Shown: positions 24,648 to 34,019, numbered from the stretch's first letter. The stretch: DNA of 43,889 bases from Vacuolonema iberomarrocanum LEGE 07170 (GCA_015207365.1 JADEXA010000061.1:1-43889), one strand, 5' to 3'. Translations and numbers: made by a program. The notes: generated by a model not told the origin, from the sequence alone.

Positions 24648-25325
24648 CTATGACTCTGTAGCGGATGCGAGGTGTTGCCGCACCTTGCCTTTGCTCTTGT
24701 AGAGCTTGCGTGTAGGATTGACAGCCCATTGGAGCGTTAGCAGGGCTCCATTGAAGGCAAAGGCAAGGACAGAGACCGTGATTGCCCCGGCCCAGATCTT
24801 GTCATAGCGACCAGCCTGGGCAATCCCATCAAACAGCAGCGTGCCCAAACCGCCTGCACCAAATTTTGCGCCGATGGTGGCGATGGCGATCGCCACGACC
24901 GCCGATAACCGCAAACCGGCAAGGAAGACAGGGAGAATCAACGGCACCTGCACCTGCCACCAGCGTTGCCAGGAGGTCATGCCCATACCTCGTGCAGCTT
25001 CCATGACGGCTGGCGGAATGGCTTGCAAGCCTACCACCAGGTTCCGCACCAGAATGACCTGGGTATAGAGCACCATTGCGGCAATGACGGACTGGGCATT
25101 CAAGCCCAGCAGGGGAACAAACAGGATGATGAGCGCCAGGCTGGGAATGGTGTAAAACACACCCAGCGCTCCCAGAATCGGTACATTGAGCCAGCGATAA
25201 CGATAGATCAGCAGGGATAGCGGTAACGCCAGCAGCACCGCGATCGCCAGGGTGATCAAGGTCATTTGCATGTGCTGGAGCAACAACTCCCACACCTCGT
25301 CGAGATTGTTGAAAATGTAGCCCAT
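24648..25325 (-). CDS. Osmoprotectant ABC importer permease
   Basis: A 225-residue inner membrane permease of the OpuB/OpuC/YehW (glycine betaine/choline) class, with about five to six membrane helices. The binding-protein-dependent transport loop is seen as EAARGMGMTSWQRWWQVQVPLILP, which contacts the ATPase. The start GYIFNNLDEVWELLLQHMQMTL and the GAGGLGTLLFDGIAQ block are typical of the family. Its ATG overlaps the stop of the ATPase gene (TAATG), indicating translational coupling. Canonical systems of this type have two different permeases; only this one is present, so it probably forms a homodimer or a second permease is encoded elsewhere. Confidence 0.9.
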   Translation of the reverse strand: MGYIFNNLDEVWELLLQHMQMTLITLAIAVLLALPLSLLIYRYRWLNVPILGALGVFYTIPSLALIILFVPLLGLNAQSVIAAMVLYTQVILVRNLVVGLQAIPPAVMEAARGMGMTSWQRWWQVQVPLILPVFLAGLRLSAVVAIAIATIGAKFGAGGLGTLLFDGIAQAGRYDKIWAGAITVSVLAFAFNGALLTLQWAVNPTRKLYKSKGKVRQHLASATES

Positions 25326-26293
25326 TATGCACCCACACCTACGCTGGCCGAATCGCGAATATGCTCCAGGGTCAGGATTCCGACCGCAATATCATTCTCT
25401 AGCACGGTCAGTTGCCGCGCTCCAGTTCGCAGGATCAACGATAAGGCTTCGCGCAGGCTGTCGTGGCGGGCAATGGTGGGTTCCGCCTCCGTATGGCGGT
25501 AATCCGGAGGCGCATCGGTCATCGCCGTCTCGACCCGCAGCAAACCCAACTGCCGCACCATGTCATCGGCTCCCATCAGCTCGTAAACAAAGGGATTAGC
25601 GGGACGGGTAAGGATATTGAAGGGGGTGTCGTACTGCACCACCTGCCCTGCTCGCAGGATGAGGATGCGGTCGGCCAAGCGCAGGGCTTCTTCAACATCA
25701 TGGGAAACAAACAGGATGGTCTTTTGCAATTGCTGCTGGAGCCGCAGAATTTCATCCTGCAAGGCGGTACGGGTAATGGCATCGATGGCCCCAAAGGGCT
25801 CATCCATCAAAATTACCTGCGGGTCACCCGCCAGCGCCCGCGCCACCCCAACCCGCTGTTGTTGTCCGCCAGAAAGCTGAGCGGGGTAGCGATCGCGAAA
25901 ATCCTCGGGCGGCAAGGCAACCAAGTTCAGCAATTCATCTACCCGTGCTTGGGTGCGAGGTTTTTCCCAACCCAACAGCCGGGGCACAACCCCAATATTC
26001 TGCGCCACGGTCATGTGAGGAAACAGACCAGATTGCTGAATCACATATCCGATTTGCTGTCGCAGTTCGGTCGCTTTTACCCGGCGAATATCCTGCCCAT
26101 TCACAAGAATCGTGCCAGCTGACGGTTCATAGAGGCGATTGACCATCTTGAGCAGGGTGGTTTTGCCACATCCGCTGGGTCCCAGGATGACAACCAGTTT
26201 CCCTCGCTCGATTTCACAATTGACTTGGTCGACTGCCCAGCGAGAACTGCCAGGAAATTTTAATGAAGCATCGCTAAACTCGATTGCGGTCAT
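25325..26293 (-). CDS. Osmoprotectant ABC importer ATPase with CBS-like tail
   Basis: About 322 residues, the ATP-hydrolysing subunit of the same importer. Walker A is GPSGCGKTT, the Q-loop YVIQQSGLFPHMT, the signature LSGGQQQRVGVARAL, Walker B VILMDEPFGAID and the H-loop FVSHDVEEAL. The C-terminal region (about 240-320) has a CBS-like domain (REALSLILRTGARQLTVLE...GILTLEHIRD), which senses ionic strength or nucleotides in ProV/OpuA-type systems. The ATG at 26293 has GAGGA 4-5 nt upstream and is preferred; an ATG at 26323 would add 10 residues. It overlaps the permease gene downstream and follows the substrate-binding protein gene by about 140 bp, so it is likely one operon. Confidence 0.92.
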   Translation of the reverse strand: MTAIEFSDASLKFPGSSRWAVDQVNCEIERGKLVVILGPSGCGKTTLLKMVNRLYEPSAGTILVNGQDIRRVKATELRQQIGYVIQQSGLFPHMTVAQNIGVVPRLLGWEKPRTQARVDELLNLVALPPEDFRDRYPAQLSGGQQQRVGVARALAGDPQVILMDEPFGAIDAITRTALQDEILRLQQQLQKTILFVSHDVEEALRLADRILILRAGQVVQYDTPFNILTRPANPFVYELMGADDMVRQLGLLRVETAMTDAPPDYRHTEAEPTIARHDSLREALSLILRTGARQLTVLENDIAVGILTLEHIRDSASVGVGA

Positions 26294-26431
26294 GACGTCC
26301 TCGGGGTGATTTGAATGGGACATGTTATGTAGGCAGTCAATGTCTTCAGACTCGTGAAACTGTTGATGGAAAGGCAGATGCTTTCCATCGCAAGGAGAGG
26401 GGCGATCGCCAAACTATCGCGCCCCAACCGT

Positions 26432-27355
26432 TCAGGATTCAATCAGTCCCTCTTCAACTAAAAACTCGCGCGCAACCTCGTCAGGTTCTCGCTGATTGCC
26501 ACTAACCTCGTAGTTCAGCCGCTGCATGGTTTCATCGGTTAGCAACGGTGCCAAAGCATTGAGCGCGTCGGCAACGCCAGGGTTTGACTCCAACACATCC
26601 TGTCGGACAACGGGAGCTACTTGATACGGGGGAAATAGCTGCTGGTCATCTTCCAATAACACCAGATCAAAGGCGCTAATTTCGCCGTCCGTTCCAAAGG
26701 CCACGGCCACGTCGGCTTCGGCTTCTATCAACGCTTGGTACCGCAAGCCAGGATCCACCGCTTTATACTCTTGCAACTGGAAGTCACCGTAGGCAGCCTG
26801 GATACCGGGCAACCCATCTTCCCGTGCCTGAAACTCAGGCGGCCCTACCATCACCAGATCACCGGCCTGCGCCGCCATGTCAGAGATCGTCACAATGCCC
26901 AGCTCTGTGGCGCGCTCCTGCGTCATGGCCAGTGCTTGAGTGTTGTTCATCGGGGCGGGGTCTAACCAGGCCAGGCCAAATTGCTCGGCATATGCATCGG
27001 CAACCGCGCTGTAAACCGCTTGCTGGTCGCTGCTGACAGGCAATTTGAGTACGGTTAAAAGTCCGGTTCCGGTATATTCGGGGTACACATCCACTTCGTC
27101 ATTGAGCAGACCTTCGTGCGCCACAGGAGTGCCACCCAGATTTAGCCTGCGCTCGACGTCAAAGCCAGCGTCCTCAAGCACCAAGGCATACATCTCACCA
27201 ATGATGAACTGCTCAGTGAAATCTTTGGACCCTACACGAATAGAACTGGAGGCTGCATCTTCACCCGTATCTCCGCCGCCTGCACAGGCAACGACGAGGG
27301 TTGCAGTCAGCAACGTCAGCAGGGGCACGAAAAGTTGTCGGCGGAAAAACTTCAT
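26432..27355 (-). CDS. Osmoprotectant-binding lipoprotein (OsmF/OpuBC-like)
   Basis: A 307-residue substrate-binding lipoprotein. The signal peptide MKFFRRQLFVPLLTLLTATL ends in the lipobox VVAC (C24), giving a lipid-anchored periplasmic protein. The mature part opens with IRVGSKDFTEQFIIGEMYA, and NLGGTPVAHEGLLNDEVDVYPEY is split as NLGGTPVAHEGLL and DVYPEYTGTGLL, both signatures of the OsmF/OpuBC (quaternary ammonium, e.g. glycine betaine, choline) family. It is the first gene of the three-gene minus-strand importer operon. The actual ligand cannot be read from sequence. No clear ribosome-binding site was found before the ATG. Confidence 0.93.
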   Translation of the reverse strand: MKFFRRQLFVPLLTLLTATLVVACAGGGDTGEDAASSSIRVGSKDFTEQFIIGEMYALVLEDAGFDVERRLNLGGTPVAHEGLLNDEVDVYPEYTGTGLLTVLKLPVSSDQQAVYSAVADAYAEQFGLAWLDPAPMNNTQALAMTQERATELGIVTISDMAAQAGDLVMVGPPEFQAREDGLPGIQAAYGDFQLQEYKAVDPGLRYQALIEAEADVAVAFGTDGEISAFDLVLLEDDQQLFPPYQVAPVVRQDVLESNPGVADALNALAPLLTDETMQRLNYEVSGNQREPDEVAREFLVEEGLIES

Positions 27356-27784
27356 GATGATGAAATAGCAGATTAATAAAGGAGCAAAGTAAACCGTTTT
27401 ACATTGGCCTTCTACACTGGCCTAATCTAAGGTTGTGAAAGAAAAAACTTTGGATGTGAGGCTGTTCCGGTTGGCAGTCCATGCATGTCACAACACGATC
27501 GCCTTTCAGCCTGTCAACCCGAAGAGCCAACTATGCAATCCTTGTGCACATTGGGCATGTCAATCATCACACATCCGGCACAAGTCTTAACCATAATACG
27601 GAGATCTCGCAAATTAGGGCAACTAACCCGCGAAATGCATCCCAAGTTGCATGGACGATCTTGCATGTTGTTAGCCAACTCCATTCCATACCAATTCTCT
27701 AAGAACCCACTACAGATCTTTTTTGAAACCCTCGCAGTGCGAGGGTTTCAAAAAAGATCTGTAGTGGGTTTTCATAGGGATAAA
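27356..27784. other. Intergenic region with long hairpin
   Basis: Upstream of the osmoprotectant operon and downstream of the propeller-like gene, both minus strand. It contains the 33-bp-arm palindrome at 27704-27770. Short frames here are unconvincing. A promoter for the importer operon is expected near 27360-27450 but was not identified. Confidence 0.45.
27704..27770. repeat. Perfect palindrome, 33-bp arms
   Basis: Arms 27704-27736 and 27738-27770 are perfectly complementary around a single base. The inner part (T6-GAAACCCTCGCA and its complement) has the T6/A6 design of the hairpins at 167, 24573 and 35053. The T tract precedes the stem, so it is not a standard terminator in either direction. 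It lies 14 bp past the stop of the neighbouring minus-strand gene. Confidence 0.85.
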
Positions 27785-29332
27785 TCAGGGGAGCCATTGG
27801 GGTCGCAAACCACTAAGCGGTAACGATTCGGGGTCAACTGGGAGAGGATTGTCATCATCGTCCAGCACTAGCGGGAAAAACCAGAGGCGGCTGGTGGCGA
27901 TCGCCCGTCCATCTAGCCCCGTCACTGGCCCCGAGTCAGTGGGCGAATCGGACGCGATGGTTTGATCAAACAACAGCCCTAGACCATCCGGGGCGAGGCT
28001 CATCTGAATATCGCGCTGCGCCGGAAGCCTGAGCAAGTCGGTGCGGGTTTCGGTTTCCAAATTGATCGCCGTCAGAATCGGCTGCTCAATATAGTCATCG
28101 CCAGGGAGCAGTTCGGTAAACAGGCAGTAAACCAACGTGCTTCTGGGGTCAAACATTGCATTCAGAATCGCACCGTCGGTCTGTAGCAGCTCTTGCTCGG
28201 TGCCCTGGTTGGTCACCAGATACAGCGATTCGGTGGGGGTTTCAGGGTCGGGGGTAAACTGCACCATCGTGGCCGCAGAGCCATCTTGGGTAAAGCCCAG
28301 CACCATACCAAACCGGGCTAAAAAGTCGAGGGGATCTCCCCCAGACTCCAGCGGCAAAATGGCCATCCCCTGTCCCTGCGCCATGGCAACGGAGGTGCTA
28401 TCGGGTGCAACCAGAAAATCGCCCCCCGGCTCGGTGTCAATGCGGTAAGGCTCTTGTCCTGTTTCTACAACCCATAGTCCCGCATCGGCTGGATCTTGGC
28501 GGCTAGCGCGTTGCACCACCAACCGCTCGCCATTGGGCGACAGATCAAACTGGAAGTTTTGGTAGTCCTGGTTATCAAGAATCAGATCAACAACCCCTGG
28601 TTCCTGGGGCTCCGCATCGCGGCGATCGCGCCGTTCCTCCCCAGGCCCACTAGCAGGAGCTGTGATGTGAATCCCTGTGGATACCGTGTAGAGCCGCTGA
28701 TCAAGTCCTGCTCCATCTTCCGCATCCCGATCGATCGCCGAAAAGAGAATGCGATCGCCCTCCGGGTAGGGTTCGTACGCCATCACCACTAGGTTGTCGG
28801 GTGTCAGCACACGCTCTTCTTCGCGGGTCAGGTTATTGAGGATTAATCGCCCCGCCTGATCGCCCTCGACACCGAGATAGACGAACGCGCGATCGCGGCT
28901 CTGGAAGGAGGCTTCAAACAACGACATATCCCGGTCATCCCCAGGCTCGCTAAAGCGATCGCGCGCCCCCCGGAGCCGCATCGAAAACGCGGTGCCATAG
29001 GGGGCGGGAGCATCCAGGGTGTAGGCCATGCGTCGCCCAGCCCAGCTAAATTTTCCAGGCAAGGCCGGTTCAATTTGCAGATTACGCTCCACACTTTCGC
29101 GGTTCATGGGTCGACTGAAGGTGAGCAGAAATGCTCTATCTTCGGATCCAATCTGGCGTTCTTGCCAGCTAAAGTCGCGGATGCGGGGGGCCGTGTGATC
29201 GCCCGATAGCGCCAACCCCACCATGAGTACGGTCAGAATTGCGGCGAATATCAGCGCAACCTTATCAATCGGCTGCCAGCCGCGTCGCGTTTCTCCAGTT
29301 TTGTCTGGTGAATTAAAAGAAGGAGTGGTCAT
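27785..29332 (-). CDS. Membrane-anchored periplasmic beta-propeller-like protein
   Basis: About 515 residues. A short cytosolic N terminus (MTTPSFNSPDKTGETRRGWQ) leads into one membrane helix (VALIFAAILTVLMVGLALSG, about 26-45); the rest is periplasmic. A first domain (about 50-135) has the FSRPMN...NLQIEPALPGKFSW pattern of bacterial Ig-like (Big_5-type) domains. The remaining 380 residues contain repeating strands with YLGVEG, FDLSPNGERLVVQRAS, LVAPDSTSVAMAQ and SLAPDGLGLLFDQ, similar to TolB/WD-type propeller blades. The function is unknown; family members in cyanobacteria are annotated only as hypothetical, as far as I recall. The frame is open to 29428, but the ATG at 29332 gives the natural start. 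No operon partner is present; the divergent gene is a 2OG oxygenase. Confidence 0.72.
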   Translation of the reverse strand: MTTPSFNSPDKTGETRRGWQPIDKVALIFAAILTVLMVGLALSGDHTAPRIRDFSWQERQIGSEDRAFLLTFSRPMNRESVERNLQIEPALPGKFSWAGRRMAYTLDAPAPYGTAFSMRLRGARDRFSEPGDDRDMSLFEASFQSRDRAFVYLGVEGDQAGRLILNNLTREEERVLTPDNLVVMAYEPYPEGDRILFSAIDRDAEDGAGLDQRLYTVSTGIHITAPASGPGEERRDRRDAEPQEPGVVDLILDNQDYQNFQFDLSPNGERLVVQRASRQDPADAGLWVVETGQEPYRIDTEPGGDFLVAPDSTSVAMAQGQGMAILPLESGGDPLDFLARFGMVLGFTQDGSAATMVQFTPDPETPTESLYLVTNQGTEQELLQTDGAILNAMFDPRSTLVYCLFTELLPGDDYIEQPILTAINLETETRTDLLRLPAQRDIQMSLAPDGLGLLFDQTIASDSPTDSGPVTGLDGRAIATSRLWFFPLVLDDDDNPLPVDPESLPLSGLRPQWLP

Positions 29333-29642
29333 GCAAGAAAGCGGCGTTAGAAACCTATGGGAGTCGTAAGGGTGGAAGCAGATGGGACGCAATCGGGCGA
29401 TCGCCACTTCAGGAAACCTGAAAGGCACAATCCGGATCAGCCTCGTCTACTCTAGCCATTTCCGATGAAAATCGACAGTTCCGGGCAAACCCCAGTTGCG
29501 GAGCTACCTTGGAGAAATAAGATAGCGTGGAGTGGCTGATCGAGTCGAGCGAAGACTACCTTTGCCAACGCATTCAGTCGGTTCGCGTCAGCTTATTCAA
29601 GACAAGACTCTTCAGGTTGATTATCGGAGTTTTCCTGAATCT

Positions 29643-30230
29643 ATGGCTACCCCGTCTCTGACATCATTGGGCCACGAAATCTATCTCGTCCGCAACCTAT
29701 TGGCTCCAGCGGTATGCGACCACATCATGCAGGTGGCAAATTCCCAGAAGTTTGAGCCCGCGGGTATTTTGGTCGATGGCGTCGATCGGGATGTGCGGAG
29801 CAACGACCTGTGGCGGCTCGACCAGAGCGAACCCCTGGCCAAGTCCACCAATGAGCTACTGATGAGCACCGTGGTCGTGGTACAGCGACTGTTACATCAG
29901 CATTATGGAGTGCAATTCCCAATCGCCGAAAACTTTTCAATTTTGCGGTATCGGGTCGGGCAATTTTACGAACGCCATGTCGACAATATTTTGCTGCAAA
30001 GTCGCTTCCAGGAGGTGCAAAAGGGCATTCCCACTCGCGACATTAGTGTTGTGGGCTATCTAAATGAAGGATTTGAGGGAGGGGAAACCTACTTCGATCG
30101 CCAGGACATCAAGGTAAAACCCGAAGCCGGGGCAGCGGTCGTCTTTCCGTCATACTTCACCCATCCCCATCAGTCACTTCCAGTGACAAACGGTGAGAAG
30201 TACGCCTTTACAACCTGGCTCTTCCACTAA
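29643..30230 (+). CDS. 2-oxoglutarate/Fe(II) oxygenase, prolyl 4-hydroxylase type
   Basis: A 195-residue protein of the 2OG-Fe(II) dioxygenase superfamily, prolyl 4-hydroxylase alpha-subunit-like. The iron-binding HxD is in FYERHVDN and the distal histidine in THPHQSLPVTNGEKYAFTTWLF, where the K of GEKY should bind the 2-oxoglutarate carboxylate. FEGGETYF is the usual preceding loop. It probably hydroxylates a protein or small-molecule substrate; which one is unknown. The frame is open back to a GTG at 29532 (232 residues) but the lead is not family-like; the ATG at 29643 is preferred without a strong ribosome-binding site. It is divergent from the propeller-like gene. Confidence 0.88.
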   Translation: MATPSLTSLGHEIYLVRNLLAPAVCDHIMQVANSQKFEPAGILVDGVDRDVRSNDLWRLDQSEPLAKSTNELLMSTVVVVQRLLHQHYGVQFPIAENFSILRYRVGQFYERHVDNILLQSRFQEVQKGIPTRDISVVGYLNEGFEGGETYFDRQDIKVKPEAGAAVVFPSYFTHPHQSLPVTNGEKYAFTTWLFH

Positions 30231-30538
30231 AGTCAGCTTTGTTCACAATCCTTAGAGTCAGCGCACGGTGAACTGTGGGCGTGGATACGTGTAGGCCCGC
30301 TGTGCCAGTCCTAACATGAACAGAACTCGACCCCATGTTGCTGGTGTCGTGTTTGATGAAAAGAAAACACGGAATCGCTGCAACGAAAGCGTACTTCGAT
30401 TTTTTTGGATTTCCATGGTTACACGGTTATGTCAAGATTCCACTAACCCGTCTCATTCCGTGAATCATCTGTGCTTTGTCATGCTGATTTGTGGGATAGT
30501 TGCCACTAAATTCATTGCGCCAAGGAGTGGTATTTGGA
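30231..30538. other. Intergenic, nothing recognised
   Basis: About 308 bp between two plus-strand genes, with no gene or strong hairpin. The ribosome-binding site of the DUF1688 gene (AAGGAG, 30522-30527) is at its end. Confidence 0.5.
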
Positions 30539-31786
30539 ATGGTTTTGATGTCTAATGCCGCGCAGCGAGCGATCGCTTATCTCCAATCACCAAAAGCCAT
30601 TCGCGATCGCTGCGGTCAACTTTACTCCCTGGCTCAACAGGGGAAGTTAAGCCACTTTCGCCTTAACGCGGAGCGACTCGCTCCCACCGCTGACTATGTG
30701 TTGGCCGTCATGCGCGAAAACTACCCCGCCTTAGACATTCCGATTCATAGCCGTTGGCGACATTTCAGTGCCGGAAATATCGATCGCGTGGCCGAGCTCG
30801 ATCAAGCGCTAGCATCCTTAGACCCGCGCGATCGCACCCGAGCCAAAGTCGATTTAGCCATTATCAGCGTTTTGCTAGACGCGGGAGCGGGTACGACTTG
30901 GCGTTATCAAGAAGTGGCGACAGGACAGACCTTTGATCGGTCTGAGGGGCTGGCTGTCGCCAGTTTTCGGATGTTTTGTGAAGGCTATTTCTCCAGTGAT
31001 CCGACCCAACCCCTGCAAGCGGATGCAGAGGCGTTGGAGCACCTGACGGAAGTGGCTCTGGCAGACGGGTTTCAAGTGTCCGAAGACAATCCACTGGTGG
31101 GGCTGGAAGGGCGACTATCACTGATGCAGGCGTTAGGGCGATCGCTCCGACAACATTCCGACATTTTTGGCACAGGCCCCGCGCGTCCCGGAAACTTGGT
31201 GGATTACTGCCTGCAGCAAGCGCAGGGGAATACCCTTCCGGCTCCTCTGATTCTGCGCACAATTTTGCTGGGAATGGGTTCCATCTGGCCCGGACGCATC
31301 GAGATGTTGGGGGTGAACCTGGGGGATGTATGGGTTCACTCTGCTCTGACGGGAGATCAGCTAGCCGATGGGGGTCTGGTTCCCTTCCACAAGTTGTCTC
31401 AGTGGCTCACTTACTCCTTGATGGAGCCCTTGCAAGAGCTAGGCGTCACGGTTTCTGAGGTCGATCAATTGACGGGGCTGGCTGAGTACCGAAACGGTGG
31501 TTTGTGCCTTGACCTGGGCTTGCTGGAGCTGAGAGATCCGACGATCGCCCAAAGTCCTCAGCCTCCAGGTTCAGAAGTCATCGTCGAATGGCGCGCCCTG
31601 ACGGTGAGTGCGCTGGATGCGATCGCCAACGAAATTCGCAAAACCCTTGGCTATACCCCCACGGAATTCCCCTTAGCCAATGTGCTCGAAGGCGGTACCT
31701 GGGCAGCAGGCCGCAAGATCGCCAAGGAAAAACGCCCCAATGGTGCACCGCCGCTGCAAATTGCCAGCGACGGAACCGTATTTTGA
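30539..31786 (+). CDS. DUF1688 / URC4-like protein (uracil catabolism)
   Basis: About 415 residues, matching the DUF1688 family whose yeast member URC4 (urg3 in fission yeast) is needed for the URC route of uracil catabolism. Recognisable blocks are SPKAIRDRCGQLYSLAQQGKL, split as AIRDRC and LAQQGKLSHF, then VPIHSRWRHF-like IPIHSRWRHFSAG, LLDAGAGTTWRY, SEGLAVASFRMF, FHKLSQWLTYSLMEPL and LTGLAEYRNGGLCLDLG. The biochemical activity is unknown. AAGGAG at 30522-30527 precedes the ATG at 30539; a second ATG is at 30548. The frame is open to a TTG at 30500. URC1/URC-type genes are not adjacent, but a cytosine deaminase that would produce uracil is in the same window. Confidence 0.88.
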   Translation: MVLMSNAAQRAIAYLQSPKAIRDRCGQLYSLAQQGKLSHFRLNAERLAPTADYVLAVMRENYPALDIPIHSRWRHFSAGNIDRVAELDQALASLDPRDRTRAKVDLAIISVLLDAGAGTTWRYQEVATGQTFDRSEGLAVASFRMFCEGYFSSDPTQPLQADAEALEHLTEVALADGFQVSEDNPLVGLEGRLSLMQALGRSLRQHSDIFGTGPARPGNLVDYCLQQAQGNTLPAPLILRTILLGMGSIWPGRIEMLGVNLGDVWVHSALTGDQLADGGLVPFHKLSQWLTYSLMEPLQELGVTVSEVDQLTGLAEYRNGGLCLDLGLLELRDPTIAQSPQPPGSEVIVEWRALTVSALDAIANEIRKTLGYTPTEFPLANVLEGGTWAAGRKIAKEKRPNGAPPLQIASDGTVF

Positions 31787-31851
31787 TCAGCATCTCCAAC
31801 GATCGGTGGATACAACCCATCTACTCCGTCAGATCTATTTCCCCGCTTTAT

Positions 31852-32733
31852 TTACAGGTCTGTTCCCATCACATCCAGACCATGGCGGGCATAGTGTAGT
31901 CGCAGCTTCAGCCCCAGCGTAATCTGTTTCATAATCCAGTAGAAAATCGTCAGAATTACGAAGGTGACGAAGATGACGAACAGTGGACGCCGCTCGGTTA
32001 GGGTGTTGAGCGTGATGACCACGACACTGCTCGGATCGGCTACTAGATCCCAACTATTGAACCGGATGAAGCGCCCCAAATAGATGCCGATCGCATTCAA
32101 TCCATGCATGGCAAGTTCGGCAGGCAAGATCCACAGTGCCCAGCCTTGCTGCTTCAGAAAGTAATTTTGGTTCAGTAGGGAGAGGACATAAGCCTCAAAA
32201 CCCATCAAAATGGCAACAACATGCAGCGGAATGAAGACCAACGCTACAATCCAGGTTTCCACCACCCCGGAACTGGTGCCGCGAATCAAATGAATAATAT
32301 CTGTGAGTAAATAGGGCGCGTTGGGCAGAAAGGCAACATAGGTCACAAAGCCAATCCACCAAAACATCGGTTGTAGCCGCTTGCGCAGGGCTGGAGGTTG
32401 TTGTAACAGCCATGCACCTGCTCCGATCGCAATCAGGCTCAATGTCCCTAGTGCCAGCAGCGCCAGCAGCGCTATTCCATCCCCAGCCAAAGCAGCGCGC
32501 ACCCACCCTTTGCCCGCTTCAATGTAATGGCGATAGCGCGGCACAAAGCCCAAAACACCGATAAATCCTACGGCCCCGCAAGCCCACCAGAGCCAGCGTT
32601 GGGCGATCGCCCCTTTGCGAAACAGGACAAAACTCAAAACCAGCGGGATAAATGCGAGGAATAAATTCCACCAAATCCAACCGCTGTAGACCGTATCTAA
32701 AGCTGCCAAGATATCTAGCAAGCGCGATCGCAT
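31852..32733 (-). CDS. DUF1361 integral membrane protein
   Basis: A 293-residue protein with about eight membrane helices. Family signatures are WWNLFLAFIPLVLSF near the N terminus, WIGFVTYVAFLPNAPYLLTDIIHL in the middle (split as VAFLPNAPYLLTD), and GIYLGRFIRFNSWDLV toward the end, all characteristic of DUF1361. The function is unknown; the conserved PNAPY..TD and GR..R.NSWD motifs sit at membrane edges and could form a site. It is a single minus-strand gene converging with the DUF1688 gene, with about 65 bp between stops. The ATG at 32733 is clear, but no strong ribosome-binding site is visible. Confidence 0.88.
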   Translation of the reverse strand: MRSRLLDILAALDTVYSGWIWWNLFLAFIPLVLSFVLFRKGAIAQRWLWWACGAVGFIGVLGFVPRYRHYIEAGKGWVRAALAGDGIALLALLALGTLSLIAIGAGAWLLQQPPALRKRLQPMFWWIGFVTYVAFLPNAPYLLTDIIHLIRGTSSGVVETWIVALVFIPLHVVAILMGFEAYVLSLLNQNYFLKQQGWALWILPAELAMHGLNAIGIYLGRFIRFNSWDLVADPSSVVVITLNTLTERRPLFVIFVTFVILTIFYWIMKQITLGLKLRLHYARHGLDVMGTDL

Positions 32734-33162
32734 AGTCCGTACCTACCGTTCATCGATGTAGATGCCAAAAATCCTCTACTACAGCGGTGCTTCTAGGTCA
32801 CGCTTGCCGTGAAGCCACGCCCGAGGATTTGTTTGCAATTGTCCTATTTGTTTTCTAGCTTACTTACTGTTTTTTGGGATGGGAGGATTGTGTAGTCCCG
32901 ATGAAGGAACACTGGGTTTCGGTATGAGACTGGGCGAGCATTCCGCCTAATCGCTTTGCAGGCAAGGCTTAGGCGTGAATTTCTGATTTGGCTTGGGTGA
33001 CGCTACCTTCGCCATCTCCCTAGCCAGATCAAGGGATGAGAAACCAGTCATGGAGCGGCATTGAACGATTCATTTAAGATTTCCGTACATTCACTGGGGC
33101 GTTGGCGGTTAGCAAATCTTTCATGAGGCTTGAGAAAATTTTCCGTACTCAGCAGAAATAAC
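32734..33162. other. Intergenic, nothing recognised
   Basis: About 429 bp between two minus-strand genes. TTCCGTAC occurs twice (about 33082 and 33140). No gene, long hairpin or clear promoter seen. Confidence 0.45.
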
Positions 33163-33960
33163 TCAAGACGCCAGAGGCGGATGGATCAAAAACCGCTGGG
33201 CGTTGAGGATTTTGCCTAAATTCACATCCGTTTCTAGCAAGCAGGCATGTCCACTCTCAGGCAAAATCACGCGACGGGCATTCGGCAAGCGTTGCAGTAA
33301 CCGTTCAGATTCTTCGACGGAGGGCAAGAGGCGATCGCCCGTCGACGCCAGCACTAGCGTGGGTTGGGTGATGCGGTGCACCGGAATCGTATCCAGGTCA
33401 AATTGTCCGGCCAGGGACAACCGCCATGCGGCACTGCGCTGGGTCACCGATTGCATGGCGTGGAGCAAGGCCGTCCGGTTTTCGTTTGATACACGCTCCA
33501 TATTCGTTAGCAGGGGCACAAGGGCGATCGCCGACAGGCTGTAGAGCGGGGCTGGAATAGACCGCGCCATCTCCGCACCCCACCATTGCCACGGTTGGCG
33601 ACGAAACGAGGTGGCTGGATTCACCAGAATCAAGTAATCAAAACTATCGGGCGCATAGCGGGCCAGCATGAGCGCCAAGCAGCCACCAAAGGACTCGCCA
33701 CAAACGTAAACCGGACGTCGAGGCGCAGCCACCTTCTCCAGCCGAATGAGGTCTGCGGTCGCACAAGCCAAATCTTTCCAGGGCGTGGTGTCATCCGACG
33801 GAATGGAAAGGCACCGCACATCCATCTCATGCTGCAAGCCCCCCAACTGATTCTCAAACAGCTCCCCTGTGCCATCCATCCCAGGCAAAAACACAAAGAG
33901 CGGCGTATCCAAACGGGAAGGATGCGACTGTTTCAAGAAACAAACACGGTTCGAGGACAT
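33163..33960 (-). CDS. Alpha/beta hydrolase, phytyl-ester-synthase-like half
   Basis: A 265-residue alpha/beta hydrolase. The nucleophile S90 is in CGESFGGCLALML; the likely acid is the Asp in ASTGDRLLPS and the base the His in PESGHACLLE. The blocks FVFLPGMDGTGELF, VRCLSIPSDDTTPW and ILVNPATSFRRQPW closely resemble the N-terminal hydrolase domain of plant phytyl ester synthases PES1/PES2 (LFLPG.DG, NPATSF). In those proteins an acyltransferase domain follows on the same chain; here the acyltransferase is the gene just upstream in the operon (59-bp gap). A role in handling acyl or phytol groups of thylakoid lipids is inferred. No signal peptide is present. Confidence 0.85.
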   Translation of the reverse strand: MSSNRVCFLKQSHPSRLDTPLFVFLPGMDGTGELFENQLGGLQHEMDVRCLSIPSDDTTPWKDLACATADLIRLEKVAAPRRPVYVCGESFGGCLALMLARYAPDSFDYLILVNPATSFRRQPWQWWGAEMARSIPAPLYSLSAIALVPLLTNMERVSNENRTALLHAMQSVTQRSAAWRLSLAGQFDLDTIPVHRITQPTLVLASTGDRLLPSVEESERLLQRLPNARRVILPESGHACLLETDVNLGKILNAQRFLIHPPLAS

Positions 33961-34019
33961 GAGTCAGCGATTAGGTGAAAGGGAATAAGCAATGACACCA
34001 CGATGATGGAAACCCGGCA

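Noticed and set aside
25463..26122. A 219-codon plus-strand frame within the importer ATPase gene
   Set aside because: It is antisense to intact Walker and signature motifs and has no family resemblance.
27704..27770. Rho-independent terminator
   Set aside because: The long stem is preceded by T6 and followed by A6 on both strands, the opposite of terminator polarity.
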